Source of the DNA: Proteles cristata cristata
Taxonomy: Eukaryota > Chordata > Mammalia > Carnivora > Hyaenidae
Reading direction: 5' to 3'
Assembly: GCA_017311185.1 (NCBI GenBank)
Contig: JAESUZ010001506.1
Span: 1,302,001-1,366,000, forward strand
Length of the DNA stretch: 64,000 nt
In this document: piece after piece, positions 10,270-23,567 of the stretch
How the letters are laid out: every line of letters begins with the position of its first letter
How positions within the stretch are numbered: the stretch's first letter is position 1
Position numbers and translations under genes: made by a program
The notes under the pieces: model-generated
What the model was told of the DNA's origin: nothing
The model's database searches: none
The model's input: the letters and a program-made list of their open reading frames with translations, nothing else

Positions 10270-13200
10270 CCTTAAGGTACAGTGCAGCAAGGGAGACAGG
10301 CAAAAAACCAGGCCATTACAATACCGTTTATGAACGGACAAAGCTCTGGGTGCTATAGGAGCATATAAGAAGGACAACCAATCTTTTCCCTGGAGTTCAG
10401 AAATGGCCTCCCAAGGAAATGTCATCAAATTTCCACCTTTCCTGTCTTACCCTCAGCCCAGAGCAGCAGCCTGTATACTCTGTGAATCCAACCGTAGGAG
10501 ATCAAATCTTTAGAGAACACCTGTGCAGGTCGGGGGGGGGGGTGAGGGGGGCTGTCATAAGCTCTCTCCACAATATTTGAAACTGGGCCATTGGAATGAG
10601 TCAGCCAGTGGATACTGAATGATGAGCTTGTAGCCCAAATCAGAACTAGGGCACCAAAACCATGATGCCAAAGTCACTGAGAAATGAGCTCTAAGACCTT
10701 TGCCGATCTGCAGAAAGGAGAATAGATAGCTAGGTAGACAGAAATTCAGATTCCTAAAAGTCTAAAATATTTGACTATCTAACTGCTTACTTGATAATCC
10801 CAATGTGGGTATCTAACTGGCATCTCAATTTGATTTGCTCTAAACAGGACTCTGGGTTTTTATGTTCGAACTCTCTTGTCTCCCAAGGTCACTGATCAGG
10901 TAATAACACCCCCTTTATCCAGTTGCTCAGGTCCAAACCTAGAAGCGTCTGATTCCCCCTTTTGCTTATACCACACATCTACTCCATCAGCCAGTTTTGC
11001 CAGCTCTGCCCAGTGCCATATTAGAGCTTGAAGCAAAAAGAAACTGTAGACTCCTATATATTTTTTGAACCAAGTGGAAAAATTAATACAATCTCTACAA
11101 TGAAAAAACACAACTATACCTAAAGCCCCATGTTCCCCAATATGTTCAGTCACCACTGCCAATCCTCATAATCCTGCCCAATAGATAGACACAATGGCCA
11201 AATGGCCCAGAAACTGAGCACTGGTTAGAAACAACTGTTCTTGTTGTGCAATGATATAGGGTCATAATACACAATAACAACCACATCTCTCTCTCTTTTA
11301 TACATACATACAGCCAAGAAGTTGCAGGACTGAGATTCAAACCCATGTGTTGGTTCACAAACTGACCCCCTTGTGTGGAGGGGAAGGAGAGGCCAAAGAA
11401 AGAGGCAGACCACTCCAGATTGGTTGGTGGCAGATTTAGTAAGCAAGGGACCTTACATACAAGGCTTTTCTCCAGTGATTGCAAGATGAGCAAATCTTTG
11501 CACCTGCCCATCAGAATCTTAAAAGTTTATGTAGAGGCCTTAACTGCGTTCGGTTATGTATACTGTCCAAATAGTCTCAACACCTTACTCTCTCAAGGCT
11601 AAAGCCTTGAAACAGCTCCCACTGTGGGAACAGTGGGCAGAATGTACATTCTAAAGGCTGGGAAGCAGATAAAGAGCCTCAAATTACCCAGGTCCCGCTT
11701 ATGGGTCAAATGCTGATCACATCCTCTCAATTACTTCCTCCAACATGAGGCAGCCTGGCTGCAGAATCAACAAGGCAAAATCAAATGGACTTGGTGAATG
11801 ATTGGATATGGGACAAGAGTGAGGAGACAAGAATTCTCCCAGGAGTCTGGTTTGGGCAACTGGATAATGTGCCATTCACTAAGACTGGAAATAAAGGTGG
11901 GGGTGATACATGTTTATGGAAAATTTGTGAATAATTTATGGGTTCAGTTGGAGCTTTTTAAATTTGTGGTGCCAAGGACCTCATGGTGGAAATATCCAGA
12001 AGGTGACTCTCTCAGTGTGCTTTAAGTCAGATGAGAGAAATATGAAGACAGTGCTTGGAAGTCCTCACATTTGTTAATTAGGGCTATGGGCATGGCTCAG
12101 TAACCCAGAATAGTCATTAGCCATGGGAAGAATTTAGTTAGATGAGAAACAAAATCCCTAAACAACTCACAATTATTTGTCTTTAGGCATGAGGCCATTT
12201 GTACATGTCTCTTAACAGGGTAGGCTTAATTCAAGAAAAACATCATTGGGCTGCCATTAAAGAAAACAAAGATCCAATTAATTGACTCACTAGAAACACC
12301 ACCACCACAGTTAATTGGATCAGAAATAATCACCTGACCCTTAGGAAGCCAACCTATTGGCTCAGCTAAGGCAATCTAAGTCAATTCTCTTTGCCAGGAA
12401 TGCTTTAAGACCTTTGTAGCCCTAAGTATCATAGCAAGCATATCAAAATCCAGCACCATCAAAATGGCTTTTTTCCTGTGGAAATTTTTGAAAGTTTTTT
12501 GGCTTTCCTTTTAAAATTATTTGGCTAATTCATTTTATTCACTTGTAGCAATGATTTGTCCATAATCATAGAGCATACTCAAGAATTACTGTGAGATGAG
12601 AATGAAATCTAACTTACAATTATTTTCAAATGGAATGAAATGTTTGTAAATATGAAAAACCATAGTTATATTTTATAGACATTTATAATTAATCATTTAT
12701 TAATTCCTCGCTTAAAGTTCCCTATGAATTTGTAATCTCAAGGTATGCAAGTCTTTCAGGGGCTTGCAAAAATGTTGGTTCAGTGTTCATATAATGTAAA
12801 ATTACATCAATTGCTTTAATTCCTTAGTTTCCAATAATTTTCCATTTCTACAGTTCTGGCCACTCATAAAGTCTGGTGACCATTGTGGTCCTTGGATTCC
12901 ATGAGAGGTCCCTGTGTCCTTCCAATAGATGCATACATTTCTTTTTTTCTGCCTCAGATAGCTTGAGCAAGTTTCTCTTCCTTGCAGCCACAATTACTCC
13001 CTGATTGGGAAAGCCATCTTTTTTAGGCTTAAACAATGCCCTTCATTCCAGTCCACTAGAATCCAAAGGTTGAATCTGGCCTAGCTACAGATTCCCCAAG
13101 GAAAACAAACCTGGGGGAAACTTCATAAGTAGATATTGTTATAATTATTGGGTATTCCTTATTCTGCTTCTGGAAAGATGTGGCAGATGGCCATGCCAAG

Positions 13201-13855
13201 CCCTGAGCCTGACCTGTGTCTGTTTCTTTATGGTGTTTTCCATGATCTACTGCCCATCCCCTATACCTCCCCTTCTTTCTGCATTCTCTGGCTTGGTTAT
13301 TTAAAGGTAGTTCATTAGCACATTTTTAAATTATGCTACAAGCTGTAAAGTTAAAAGGACTTTTTACCACGCCTATTTTTCAAGAACAACTTCAAGGTGG
13401 AAAGTCCTCTTGGAATCCCCTAAGAAGAGAATTAACTACAGACACAGAGTTTAAAATCTTCAAAATGCTCCAGGCTCAAATATTCTTTTGGCGTCACTCA
13501 AATCCTGGTTCCTTTAGACTAGTGCTTTTTGCTACCAAAGCAGTTACATTCAAACACCACCACGTTCTCTTTCGAAAAAGGTCAAGGCATAATGGAGAGT
13601 TAAGCTATTCTAGAAACCCATGAAAATTTCTTACCTTGAATCCTATCCACATTTCCATCCATGCAGATGCTGAAAAGACCCAGCAAAACTTTTAAGGGAG
13701 CTAATAATGAGATTCATTACTGGAGAGAAAAATAATTTTTAAAATGGGGAAGAGGGTGCTGAAACATGAAAAATGTTTAAAATATCAATAACATAGCAAA
13801 GCCAACCTTTTTTTCTCTTTTCCTCCATAGTGGCAAAAGTTCAGCATTTAATAGT
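10270..13855. other. Unique DNA, no recognised feature
   Basis: This is AT-rich with no SINE or LINE that I can place. A G-rich run near 10,533-10,552 is the only compositional oddity. Short frames here have no splice or coding support. Confidence 0.4.
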
Positions 13856-13859
13856 AATG

Positions 13860-13960
13860 TGTCTTCAGACTAGTTACTTATTTTGAGATTCAGTCTCCTT
13901 TTTTATACAATGGGAGTAGTTCGCAGTTTGTTCTGAATGTGGCTATGATAAGGATAAAAT
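13860..13960 (+). mobile_element. MIR fragment
   Basis: It has the MIR 3' core in plus orientation: CTAGTTACTTATTTTGAGATT, then CAGTCTCCTTTTTTATACAA, TGGGAGTAG and a TGATAAGGATAAAATA block. Confidence 0.5.
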
Positions 13961-14216
13961 AAAACCATCCAAGAAAAATCCTTAAAAGACTCAAGGAATG
14001 GTGGCTTCCGTGCCCATAATGCTGATCGCATTAAGGAAAAGAGTAAAACTTACATTAACATTGTTAGGAGTTTTAAAGAAATCTGTGAAACTCTACACTA
14101 AATAGTCAGGACTTATATAAGGCAAGTGAGATACTAGCCTTGGGTGCAAAATTTAAGGAGGAACCAAAATCTCAGTACTCAAGGTAAATCATATTTTAAT
14201 ATAATATTTTTGGAAA

Positions 14217-14282
14217 ACAATCAGCAAACTACAGCCCATGGCTGACTGCCTGTTTGTAAATAAAGTTTTATCAGAAATTTTA
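14217..14282 (+). mobile_element. hAT-type DNA transposon fragment (probable)
   Basis: The string AACTACAGCCCATGGCTGAC, followed by CTGCCTGTTTGTAAATAAAG and TTTTATCAGAA, resembles the end of an ancient hAT-like transposon whose consensus carries 'TGTTTTTGTAAATAAAGTTTTATTGG'-type sequence. It is short and I am unsure of the family. Confidence 0.4.
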
Positions 14283-14904
14283 GGAACAAAAAAAAACCCG
14301 TAAAGGAAACAGAGAAAAAAGAGGCTGGAGCTTCAATTATAGAGATTTTATACTGTGGTGTTCCAAAAAAGAATTCTTACACTAGGACTTTCAACTAACA
14401 ACCAACTTTCTGATGTGCTTCCTGTGCTGTGAGAATGTCTGTGCTCATCTATTATCCTTACAGCCTGAAGTCTCTCTGGGAAGGAGATAAAAACATCTCC
14501 CCTAAAGGTGGGTTCTTGTGGAGAGAATGGGTAACTAGACACCTAGAAATGCTTCTTAGGACCAAAATAGACTTGTTTACCCAACCTAACCAAGGATGCG
14601 AGGTCTCCAAAATAAGAGCTTTAGGCTACATGTTTGAAAAGTCACTGACAGAAGTGTCTGAATAAACACTCTGAGAACTCCATAAACATGAGTTGTTTCT
14701 TAGTAATAGGAGAATTGTTAATGTAAAATGAAGAGTGGAATCTGCAGTTATACTGCAAAGGTATAAGTGATGGGCCCATTAATCAACCTGCCTCAGGGCA
14801 GGAGCTGATGCTAGATAAAGGTAGAGCAGGGCCTGGACCCAGAAAACAGGAGAAGGTGCTAGTTTTCCTTCAACCATTAGGTATATATCCTACCACCTAC
14901 AAAA

Positions 14905-15246
14905 ATGGCTCAGATTACTGAATGTTCTATTGCCAAGCAATTCTTACAGACAGTAAAAAGCTTCATAACTGATGTTGCCAAAATTCATCCATTTCTTAAA
15001 ACAGGCTTTGGGTCAGCTCTGAGAAACAAAGTTCTTTTCCAAACAAAAGCTTTCACTACACAATTAAATGAAAGGGAACTAATTTGCTTGGAGAAGAATA
15101 ATAAAAGAAAACAAGCTATTTTGAATGATAAAAATATGTACCAAATTGGCAACAGCTTCAGAATGATGCTCCTGGGTTTGATTAATGAGATATATTGTCA
15201 AGTGAACAAACAAAAAGCGTACTGGCTTAGCACCTTTTCTGCTTGA
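14905..15246 (+). other. 113-codon open frame of unknown status
   Basis: The ATG context (ACAAAAATGGC) has A at -3 and G at +4. The product starts MAQITECSIAKQFLQTVKSF and is K/Q/N-rich, with no signal peptide, membrane segment or motif that I know. No splice signals or CpG island are nearby. In AT-rich DNA a frame of this length can arise by chance. It is listed because the start context is good and no repeat explains it. Confidence 0.15.
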
Positions 15247-15529
15247 CTTTGTAATGAAAATCCTAAATTTTTTTTCAAAATTTTAAATTTAGCTTACAAA
15301 AGTAAGAGAAGTAGGTTGTAGAGTAAAATTCAAACATTTCAGGAAAAGTGAAAAATCTACCTTCAGAGACAAACCAACCACTTTAAAAAGCCTGGTGTAT
15401 ATTCCCTTGGATTTTTTAAATGTATATTTTAACAAAAATTGGGCCCAATTGTGTTTTTTTTCTTTCAGTATCCCTTACCTTCTCCTTTTAGCTTTAGACC
15501 TTGCCTTTCTGGCTTCAGAGATTTTCACA

Positions 15530-15880
15530 TCACCTGCCCCACTGGCCACAGTGATTAGTCCAATGGCTAGACACATGACCACAGCCAGGCCAGGTGGAAT
15601 CCTTCCTTGGGATTTTTCAACTGACACTCTGTTCTTAAATGAAGGAGCTCAATGAAGGTAATTACAGAGTTGGTAGCATCCATGCCTCCACTCACAGAAA
15701 AGCTGCAAACATGGAGAAGCGGACATAAGAGGCAGAGAGTCTTGGCCCTGATAACATTCAGGTCCCCAATTCCATTGCTGAGGACCCCAAAGTTCCCATC
15801 ATGCCCAAAGCTCTTCTATGCAACATTGTCTTCAACTCTCTGAGCTACTCCAGCACCCTTCTAGTTCTTATGACTATGCT
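15530..15880 (+). mobile_element. Ancient interspersed repeat (family uncertain)
   Basis: It has the recurring pattern CCACAGTGATTAGTCCAATG, GACACATGACCACAGCCAGG, then GAGAAGCGGACATAAGAGGC and GAGAGTCTTGGCCCTGATAA. This recurs in mammalian genomes as an old LTR-like repeat. I cannot assign the family. Confidence 0.4.
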
Positions 15881-16129
15881 AGACCCATAGTAAGCTCTGT
15901 TTCTTATTAAAGATGTTTCCCATGGTTGTCTGCCACTTGCAACCCAAGGAGTCCTAATATATATATACACTTCCACAATTTGATTTTGTTCAGCTGAAAC
16001 TGTGAACATAATGGACAAGTTCATGTCAGTGCATATTACCTTTTCCCTTTCAATGACTGAATCATTATCCATTGTATGGATGAATGTTTTTGACCTTCTT
16101 CCAGAGCCAGGAACATAAGACATTTTTAA

Positions 16130-16526
16130 CAGTGATAAACACAAGATTCTCAACATCACTAATTTCAGAAAAATGCAAATCAAAGCCACAATATTTCCTC
16201 ACACTAGTCAGAATGGCTAATATAAAAAAGATAAGAAATAACAAATGTTGGCAAGGAGGTGGAGAAAAGATAACCCTCGTGCACTGTTGTGAAAATGTTA
16301 ATTGGTACAGCCACTATGAAAAACAGTATGGAGGTTCCTCAAAAAATTAAAAATGAAAGAAATATCATAAAACCTACTAAATTCTCTTCTGGGTATTTAC
16401 CCAAAGAAAAAATACCAATTCAAAAAGATATATGCACCCCTTTTTTATTACAGCATTATTTACAATAGCCAAAATATGGAAGCATCCTAAGTGTCCATCA
16501 ATAAATGAATGGATAAAGAAGATGTA

Positions 16527-16573
<47 letters not shown>

Positions 16574-17065
16574 AATATTAGTCAGTCATAAAGAAGAATG
16601 AACTCTTGCCCATCATAACAACTTGGATGGATCTCGAGGCTCTTAGGTACGCTAAGTGAAATAATTCAGACAGAAAAAGACAAATACCATATGATTCCCC
16701 TTATATGTGGAATCTGAAAAACAACAGAAGTAGATTCACAAAGATCAAAACCAAACTGGTGGTTGCAAGGGAGAAGGAGATAGGCAAATAAGTAAATGGG
16801 ATTAAAAGGTACAGACTTGCAGTTATAAAATAAATAAGTCACAAAGATGAAAACTACAGCATAGGGAATATAGTCAACAATATAATAACTCTGTATGGTG
16901 GTAGGCAGTGATTACACTTACCATGGTGCACAATGCATCATGTACATAATTGTTGAATCACAGTGTTATACACCTGAAACCAATATAATATTGCATGTCA
17001 ACTATTTCAATAAAATAAGAATAAAAAATAAATTAAAATAAATAAATAAAAATTTAAAAATAAAC
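16130..17065 (+). mobile_element. LINE-1 3' end, 5'-truncated
   Basis: It matches the end of L1 ORF2 and the 3' UTR: AAATGCAAATCAAAGCCACA, then a GGCAAGGAGGTGGAGAAAAG block, CAATAGCCAAAATATGGAAG, CCATATGATTCCCCTTATAT, and an A-rich tail at about 17,005-17,065. Frames are broken. A CA microsatellite has grown inside it. Confidence 0.92.
16529..16571. repeat. (CA)n microsatellite
   Basis: About 21 AC units lie within the LINE-1. In related copies this place reads GTAATATATATAC-like, so the repeat probably expanded after insertion. Confidence 0.97.
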
Positions 17066-17084
17066 TACTTTATAAATAAAATTG

Positions 17085-17230
17085 GGGAGTAGAAGAAGGA
17101 TGGATGAAACAAAAGGGGCACAATGTCAATCAATGTTGAAGCTAAGTTCATTTTCACTATCTTCTCTACTTTAATGTATGCTAGAAATTTTGCAGAATTA
17201 ATAGTTAAAAAGAGAGAGAGAAAAGAAAAC
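17085..17230 (+). mobile_element. Old L1 3' UTR fragment (probable)
   Basis: GAAGTTCATTTTCACTATC-like and TTTAATGTATGCTAGAAATT text, followed by TAGTTAAAAAGAGAGAG, resembles the 3' end of an L1M-age element. Support is weak. Confidence 0.35.
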
Positions 17231-17649
17231 AAAGAAAGAGGTAAATCTTGCTGAGAAGGTGATAATTGTAATGTAAATGAGAGGGAAGTACTGAAGAAGT
17301 GTGAGTAGCACCCATTCCCCAACCAGCCATACAGTACTCATCATACCTGCCTTAGGGAGAGTCCTCTGCAGAATTTATGATCATCTCTGCCACGCGACTA
17401 AGGACTATGACTTTTGCATCCCAAGTTTCTCCACCGCATCTTGTAGTAAACTCAAACTCATCCATCCATTCAAAGGGTCTTTAAAGCTCTGTTTGTCAGG
17501 AGAACTCAGCCAGTGACTTGAGAGGAGGCTATGTTTGCATTAGTTGTTAAGGCTTCACAACCTTAAGTACCACTACTATTGAGTTTGAATTTGACTAAAG
17601 ATCTAACACTCATTGTTGCCACCATGCAGTTTCCAAGACGTGAAGCAAC

Positions 17650-18155
17650 TGTAATAGACCTGAACTTGGGTTTTGTGGTCACACAATAACGGGGTCAAGT
17701 CCCAGTTCCTCCATTTATGAGCTGTGTGGTCCTAGGTAATTTATGTAATCCATCTAAGCCTATTTCTTCACTAGAAAAAAAGTGGGGGTGGTGGTGGTAG
17801 GAACAGATGATTAATAGTACTTGCCCTGTAGACAATTTCAAGAAATTAAATAGGAAATTGCATGGGGGCACCTGAGTGGTTCAATTGGTTGGGCATCAGA
17901 CTTCAGCTCGGGTCATAATCTCCTGGTCCGTGGGTTCGACCTCCGTGTCAGGCTCTGTGTTGACAGCTCAGAGTGGAGCCTGCTTCAGATTCTGTCTCCC
18001 TCTCTCTCTGGCCCTCCGCTGCTCATGCTGTCTCTGTCTCTCTCTCAAAAATAAATAAAGATTAAACAAAAAAAATTTTAATGAAAAATAAATTACATGG
18101 AAAGTTTCTATGACTGTGCCAAACTCATAGTAAATGCTCAGTAAATGGGGACTAA
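17650..18155 (+). mobile_element. MIR SINE, split by a feline SINE
   Basis: It keeps CATTTATGAGCTGTGTGGTC, CTAGGTAATTTATGTAATCC, and on the far side of the insertion ACTCATAGTAAATGCTCAGT. The interruption is the SINE at 17,866-18,089. Confidence 0.75.
17866..18089 (+). mobile_element. Feline SINE inside a MIR
   Basis: It starts GGGCACCTGAGTGGTTCAAT, has TGGGTTCGACCTCCGTGTCA as a B-box region and ends AAAAATAAATAAAG plus an A-rich tail. The target-site duplication is AAATTGCATGG (17,855-17,865) and AAATTACATGG (18,090-18,100). Confidence 0.95.
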
Positions 18156-18229
18156 CATCATCTTCTTCATGATCCTACAGTGAATTCCATTGTTGGGTCT
18201 GTATGCAGCTTCCACTTTCTGAGTTTCTT

Positions 18230-18453
18230 TTTTTTTTTTTTTTAAATGTTTTTTTTTTTTTTTTTTCTAGAGAGAGAGAGACAGCGTGAGCAGGGGAGGG
18301 TCAGAGAGAGAGGGAGTCACAGACTGAAACAGGCTCCAGGCTCTGAGCTGGCAGTCAGCACAGAGCCCGACGAGGGCCTGAACCCACGAACCGCGAGATC
18401 ATGACCTAAGCGAAAGTCGGACGCTTAACCGACTAAGCCACCCAGGCGCCCCG
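18230..18453 (-). mobile_element. Feline SINE, young subgroup
   Basis: It carries the subgroup marks AGCGAAAGTCGGACGCTTAA and GGCAGTCAGCACAGAGCCC, and ends GCCACCCAGGCGCCCC. The target-site duplication is perfect: ACTTTCTGAGTTTCTT at 18,214-18,229 and 18,454-18,469. Confidence 0.96.
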
Positions 18454-18469
18454 ACTTTCTGAGTTTCTT

Positions 18470-19636
18470 AATTGCCAGTGTGACTTTCAAAAACTGTTCT
18501 TTCTAAACTTTCAGAACACACATAAAAAGCTGGGTGCTAGCCAGAACACATTTGGAAGCAAAAACAGTCCTAAAAATAAGAAAGGGATGCATGACTTTTT
18601 GTAATGTTGGGTTTTTCTTTAAAAGAAAAATTACACTGTGAGTAAAGATCAAAATTCATTCTTTCTATGACCTTGTTAAAAAACAGAGTTTGTTGGAACA
18701 TCATGCATGTCAGATGTTGTTTAGAGTGGCATATGCCCTTCTCAGGACATTTTGAACATACAGTGTCTATCTGCATTTCTCTCTAGAGGGTATTTCAGGG
18801 CTGAAGAAGGAAGAATGGTCCTTCCCTGTAATACAACAGCCACAGTGTTCAGGTTTGCCCTGGATTATGTTCTGCAAAATACGAACAGGTACAAAAAGGA
18901 TAATTTCCTAGAGCCATAAGACAAAGAGTTTGTGAAACAAAATTCAAGGTCCTTTCCCATATTGGTTTAAAGGCACCTCAGGAATTCAAACTAATATTCA
19001 TAGAAAATCTACCATGGAAAACAGTACAACCTGATTTTTGATCTAGTTTAATGCCTTTCCAAAAATGGACTCCTTTTCACCGTTTCCTATGCTTAACACC
19101 TTCCTCTTTCACTACTCCACTCAGTTAACTCCCATTCAACTTTCAGTCTCAACTCAGATGGCATGTTCTCCAGAAGCTCTCCCTAAGCCATGTGTTAGGA
19201 GCCCATGCTACCAAATCTCATTGACCCCTGCAATTCTCTTTCATGGGTCTTATCATGACTAGAATGGAGTAACTGCTTGATTCACAGACCCAGCGCTGTC
19301 CACCCAGTGCTGTTCAGCACCTATATGTCCCAGTTCCATCAGGATAGGACCATATCTATGACATTGACACCAATGTCAGGCCTAGTATAAGTGATATAAT
19401 AAGCATCTGAAAATTTAAGAATAAAATCTTTATTCTATGAATTTATACTATTTGGAAACTTGAAGAGTAGCTAATTTGCTAAGAAGCCTTCCTTAAGAGG
19501 GTCAGAAGACTGCCTTTATTCCAGGTAACCAAAAAACAAACAACCCCCCACCAAAAAAATGAGCTATTTGATGCTATGTCATCTACATTGTGTAAAATTA
19601 AGTCTTTATCAGTTTCAGGAAAGGAAGTGATAATTA
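18470..19636. other. Unique DNA, no recognised feature
   Basis: I see neither a named repeat nor a splice-supported exon. Short frames on both strands lack support. Confidence 0.35.
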
Positions 19637-19846
19637 TTTTTTTAAATGTTTAGTTTTTAGAGCGAGAGAGACAGCATGAGCAGGAGAGGGTCAGAGAGAG
19701 AGGGAGACACAGAATCTGACGCAGGCTCCAGGTTCTGAGCTAGCTGTCAGCACAGAGCCCGATGCGGGGTTCAAACCCACAAACCGTGAGATCATGACCT
19801 GAGCCGAAGTCAGACGCTTAACCGACTGAGCCACCCAGGCGCCCCA
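19637..19846 (-). mobile_element. Feline SINE (minus)
   Basis: It shows GACAGCATGAGCAGGAGAGG, CAAACCCACAAACCGTGAGA and the terminal GAGCCACCCAGGCGCCCC. Flanks GGAAGTGATAATTA and GAAAGTGGTAATTA form an imperfect target-site duplication. Confidence 0.95.
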
Positions 19847-19849
19847 TGA

Positions 19850-21024
19850 AAGTGGTAATTATAACAATGAGCACTCATTGGATATGTAATTGGTTAGATC
19901 CAATTCCAAAAAGGAATTGACAGAAACTCAGATAAGATGAAGCCATGCCTTACCTCTCTGCTCAGACATTTATGAAAGTGAGGATTCCATAAAAAGGCCA
20001 AAGTGTTAAAGGATTGCTAGTGATACTGCTTACCTTCTCAAAGCACCTGCAATGTTAGGTTTTAGCACAATGTTGAAAGGAAGACAATTTTGAGACAGCA
20101 TCCCCTTTTCAGAGCCTATCCTCTGCTTGAATCCTCCCTGTAAGACCAGACTCACTTATACCACAAAGTGGTCCATTCCATTTTCAAATGGTTCAAAAAC
20201 TTAGGTCATTTCTTCCTATATTAAGACCAAAGTGTGTCTGGTTCTAATTTCACTCATCAGAACCAGAATAAATGGATATGTCAATAAATTTATGTTTACT
20301 AATTTGGAAAATGAGGCTTACCGCTGTATTTTAAAATATAATAAACCACTAAGTTTCTTCATGCTGTGTGTGAATTATGAGCAAGCATGTATATGTGTGA
20401 GTGTACATTATATGTTGCAGTTATATGTGTATAAATATAATTGTATTTTGTCACACTGATATAAGCAGTAGTGAATTTATAAGAATCTGGAGGGTGACTC
20501 CACTGTAGTTATTTTTATAGCCCTCTTTGTTAATTTTCAAAACTATTAAAAATCAAAATACCTAAATAAAGTAAACTTAATTATGGACTAAAGCCATAGT
20601 TCTGCCTCATTTTTAGTATAAGACAAGAGGTGGAAAAGTCAAATGTTTTCTCTGTTTTGCCAAAGCCCAAAACCTTCCTTTTTGGACAAGGAAATACTTA
20701 CACCATAAAGAGTAATTCTTTAATTGCTTCTAATTAGAATAAATGGCCAATGTATGCTGGGTCTCAGGGAACATGACTAACACTTGCCTCACCTTGCAAT
20801 GATTACAGATGAAGTGTGTGTGAGGGCGTGAAAATGGGGGGCATCGCCTCAACACCACCTCCTCCTCTGTCCTTATAGCTGAAATCAGGCACCCGCTAAT
20901 ATCAGAGTCTGGAGGCTCTTTCCAACAAGTGTGTGAAAATATTAGGGAAGCTCAGATACTGAGTCATTCTCAAAACAGATTTTGGGAAGAAATAGCTTGG
21001 TTGTTAGCAGTCTATGGCTTTGGA
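19850..21024. other. Unique DNA, no recognised feature
   Basis: AT-rich. A 75-codon frame at 20,232-20,459 has no supporting signal. I see no repeats I can name. Confidence 0.35.
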
Positions 21025-21190
21025 GAATAAGAGACACCCTAAGTTTCACCCAGGCTCTACCTCAAACTCAGCCTTGAGCAGACTCTCAGTAGAATGGGGA
21101 TAACACCTCATATGGTTGTTATGAGGATTCCATAAGCTAATTCATAGAAATCTCTTAATACAGTGCCTGGCATAAACACTTGAAAGTCTT
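21025..21190 (+). mobile_element. MIR SINE
   Basis: It carries GAATGGGGATAACACCTCAT, then GTTGTTATGAGGATTCCATA and CAGTGCCTGGCATAAACACT, the standard 3' half of MIR. Confidence 0.8.
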
Positions 21191-21789
21191 AAGTTACACA
21201 GACTTACAGGACCAGTCCCACACAGTGATTTAATTATCAACAGTAGAGCACCTATATGTTCTAGAAGCCCCCCACCAGATAAATCTGATGTGTAGTCAGG
21301 ATTGAAAACCCCTAGACCTGTTTTGACCCAAACATTGACCACGACTGAGTGAGGGGTACCTGCTATACAAGACTGAGCTCGAGTGCCAAGTCAATTACAT
21401 GCTTCAGAAGAAGGAATATTACATTTTCCCTAAAGAACTTTTGGCTTTGCATGAGGGTTTGGAGGCTTTGGTGGGGGGTGGAGATGTTGAGAAGGAGAGG
21501 AAGAAGGTCACACTAGTCTTGGACAAAGACTGAGATGGATAAGGACAACTTAAAGTCTGTCTTACATACTGGTTATGGCCTCCACCCACTGCCCAAGGAA
21601 GTCACATCTGAATTCTGTGCCAAGGAAGCCTCTAAGATAGAAATAATGGAAGCAATTCCATTGTGTAAGAGTTTGGAAGACCAGAGGGCTGAATCAAAGC
21701 TGATTCAAGGTCTAGGTGGCAAGGGACAAAACTCATAATAATAATGGTACAGCAGCCACCCTTAATAAACATATTCATGCCAAGAATTT

Positions 21790-22040
21790 TGCATGTCAAT
21801 AACACTAGCTGATATCCATTGAGTGCTTACTATTTATTATGTATTAATCTAAGTCTTTACAAGCTTAATTTCATTTAACCTTCAGAGCAACACTCTGAAA
21901 TATCTACCATTCTAGTTGCACTATAAAAGAAAAAGGAAGCTCAGAGAGGTGAGGTGACTGCCCAAGCTCACACATCTAGTATGATTAGGCTCTAACTGGG
22001 TAGTGTGCCTCCCAAGTCCAAGCTCCTAGCCAACCACTAG
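21790..22040 (-). mobile_element. MIR SINE
   Basis: Reverse-strand MIR: TGAGTGCTTACTATTTATTA, then CTCAGAGAGGTGAGGTGACT, GCCCAAGCTCACACATCTAG and AGCTCCTAGCCAACCACTAG. It is nearly full length. Confidence 0.8.
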
Positions 22041-22879
22041 ACAACTAAGACTCACCATCTAACACATTTGAGACAACTCCAGAATGTCCATCCCAGCCTT
22101 CAAATAAGCAATTGCTTCTTCAGAAGATGCTCCCCATACAGTCAGAAGATATAAATCTGTACTAGCCTCCTCAGAGTAAGCTGTAGCTGGGTGTTCCAAT
22201 CTTAACCATCCAAGTAGCTCTGTCTACTCAGTCCACTTTGAAGAAAGGCAGGTGGCAATCTGTCAAAGCAAACACTGTAAAACATTTAAAAGACAGGAGG
22301 TGGGGAGCAGATGTAGTTTTGAGTGGGAAGAAAGGTTAAAGAACACATTTCTTCCATGATACTGGCTTCTAAAACATAAAATGACAAATGAACCTCTGCT
22401 TCTGGGCAATGGAAACTTCTCCCAGGTTATCAGCAATAATTGTGATGTTTTTTAGTATCTCTATGGTCCGTCATTGTCTCAATCCATTGATTTGAGAAAG
22501 CACATAATTAAGAGTAGATCTTCACAGCACCTCACCTCAAGGGGATGAAACATGTGCATGTCAGAAGTAAACCAGAGAAGACAATGAGATTTCTGCCTTG
22601 TCTCTCTGCCTTTAAGACTTGCCTTTTGACCTTAGGTAAGTAATTATACCATAGGGAGTTCATTAGAAGAAGCAGAAAACAGGATGGCTGACCCTCTCAC
22701 ATTGGAGGTCCACAGAGGAAGACCCAAAAATGAACAAATAAGGCTTTATTCTCTGTCACTGCATTTCATTATGGGGTAGGGCTGTTCCCTGTTGCAGAAC
22801 ATAGCCTCTGTGGCATTTATAAGCTCACTAGAAGCTGACGCTAAAGACTGCAGGTAGCACATTTTAGCTCTCTATTTGT
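22041..22879. other. Unique DNA, no recognised feature
   Basis: I see no repeat or exon signal. Confidence 0.3.
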
Positions 22880-23000
22880 TTGATTTATCCTCCTACTAAC
22901 AACACTTTGAGGAACAGAGTGCTGATTTTATCCCCACTGATAAATAAGGAAACTGAGGCACAGGGCTTGCCTAGTTTTACATGGCTGAGACCAGCATTTT
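22880..23000 (-). mobile_element. MIR fragment
   Basis: Its core is TTTATCCCCACTGATAAATA, then AGGAAACTGAGGCACAGGGC and TTGCCTAGTTTTACATGGCT, the reverse complement of the MIR centre. Confidence 0.75.
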
Positions 23001-23567
23001 GACTTCTGACCTCTCCAATAAATTCAGAGCCAATCATGCTTATACAGAGATTGACTTAGAGCCTCTGTCTTGAACACTGTTTGACAGTAGGTATAATATG
23101 AGCCTTAAATAAGTGAAGATGCATAGGAAAGCTGTAGAGTTTGGAATGTGGAAGATTAAACACAGGATGATGCTAAAGCTGAACTCAAAGGACTCCCCTA
23201 ATAATACTAGAATCAGCCTCCACTCAGTAAACCCTTGCTTTACATACATACGCTTCCTCTTTTAGCACTCACAATCCTGGGAGGTGGAATGTAGTATTCC
23301 CCATTTGCAAAATGAGGGGCCATGTCCCACAAAGTAATTCTTCCCATATCTTGGCATTTCTAACACCAAAGCCATGACTGCTCACCCACATACCACGCTG
23401 CCTTCTGTAACTAATGGACTGGGTGAAGAAAAGGCATTTCTTAAAAGTAATTCAGTGGTATAGATCTTAAAAATACATTATCCTAAGATTTTTGCATGCC
23501 AAGAAGAAAATAAGGCAAGTGTTTCTAAGGAACATTTAAATTATTTCTATGCTTCCCATTGCTATAT

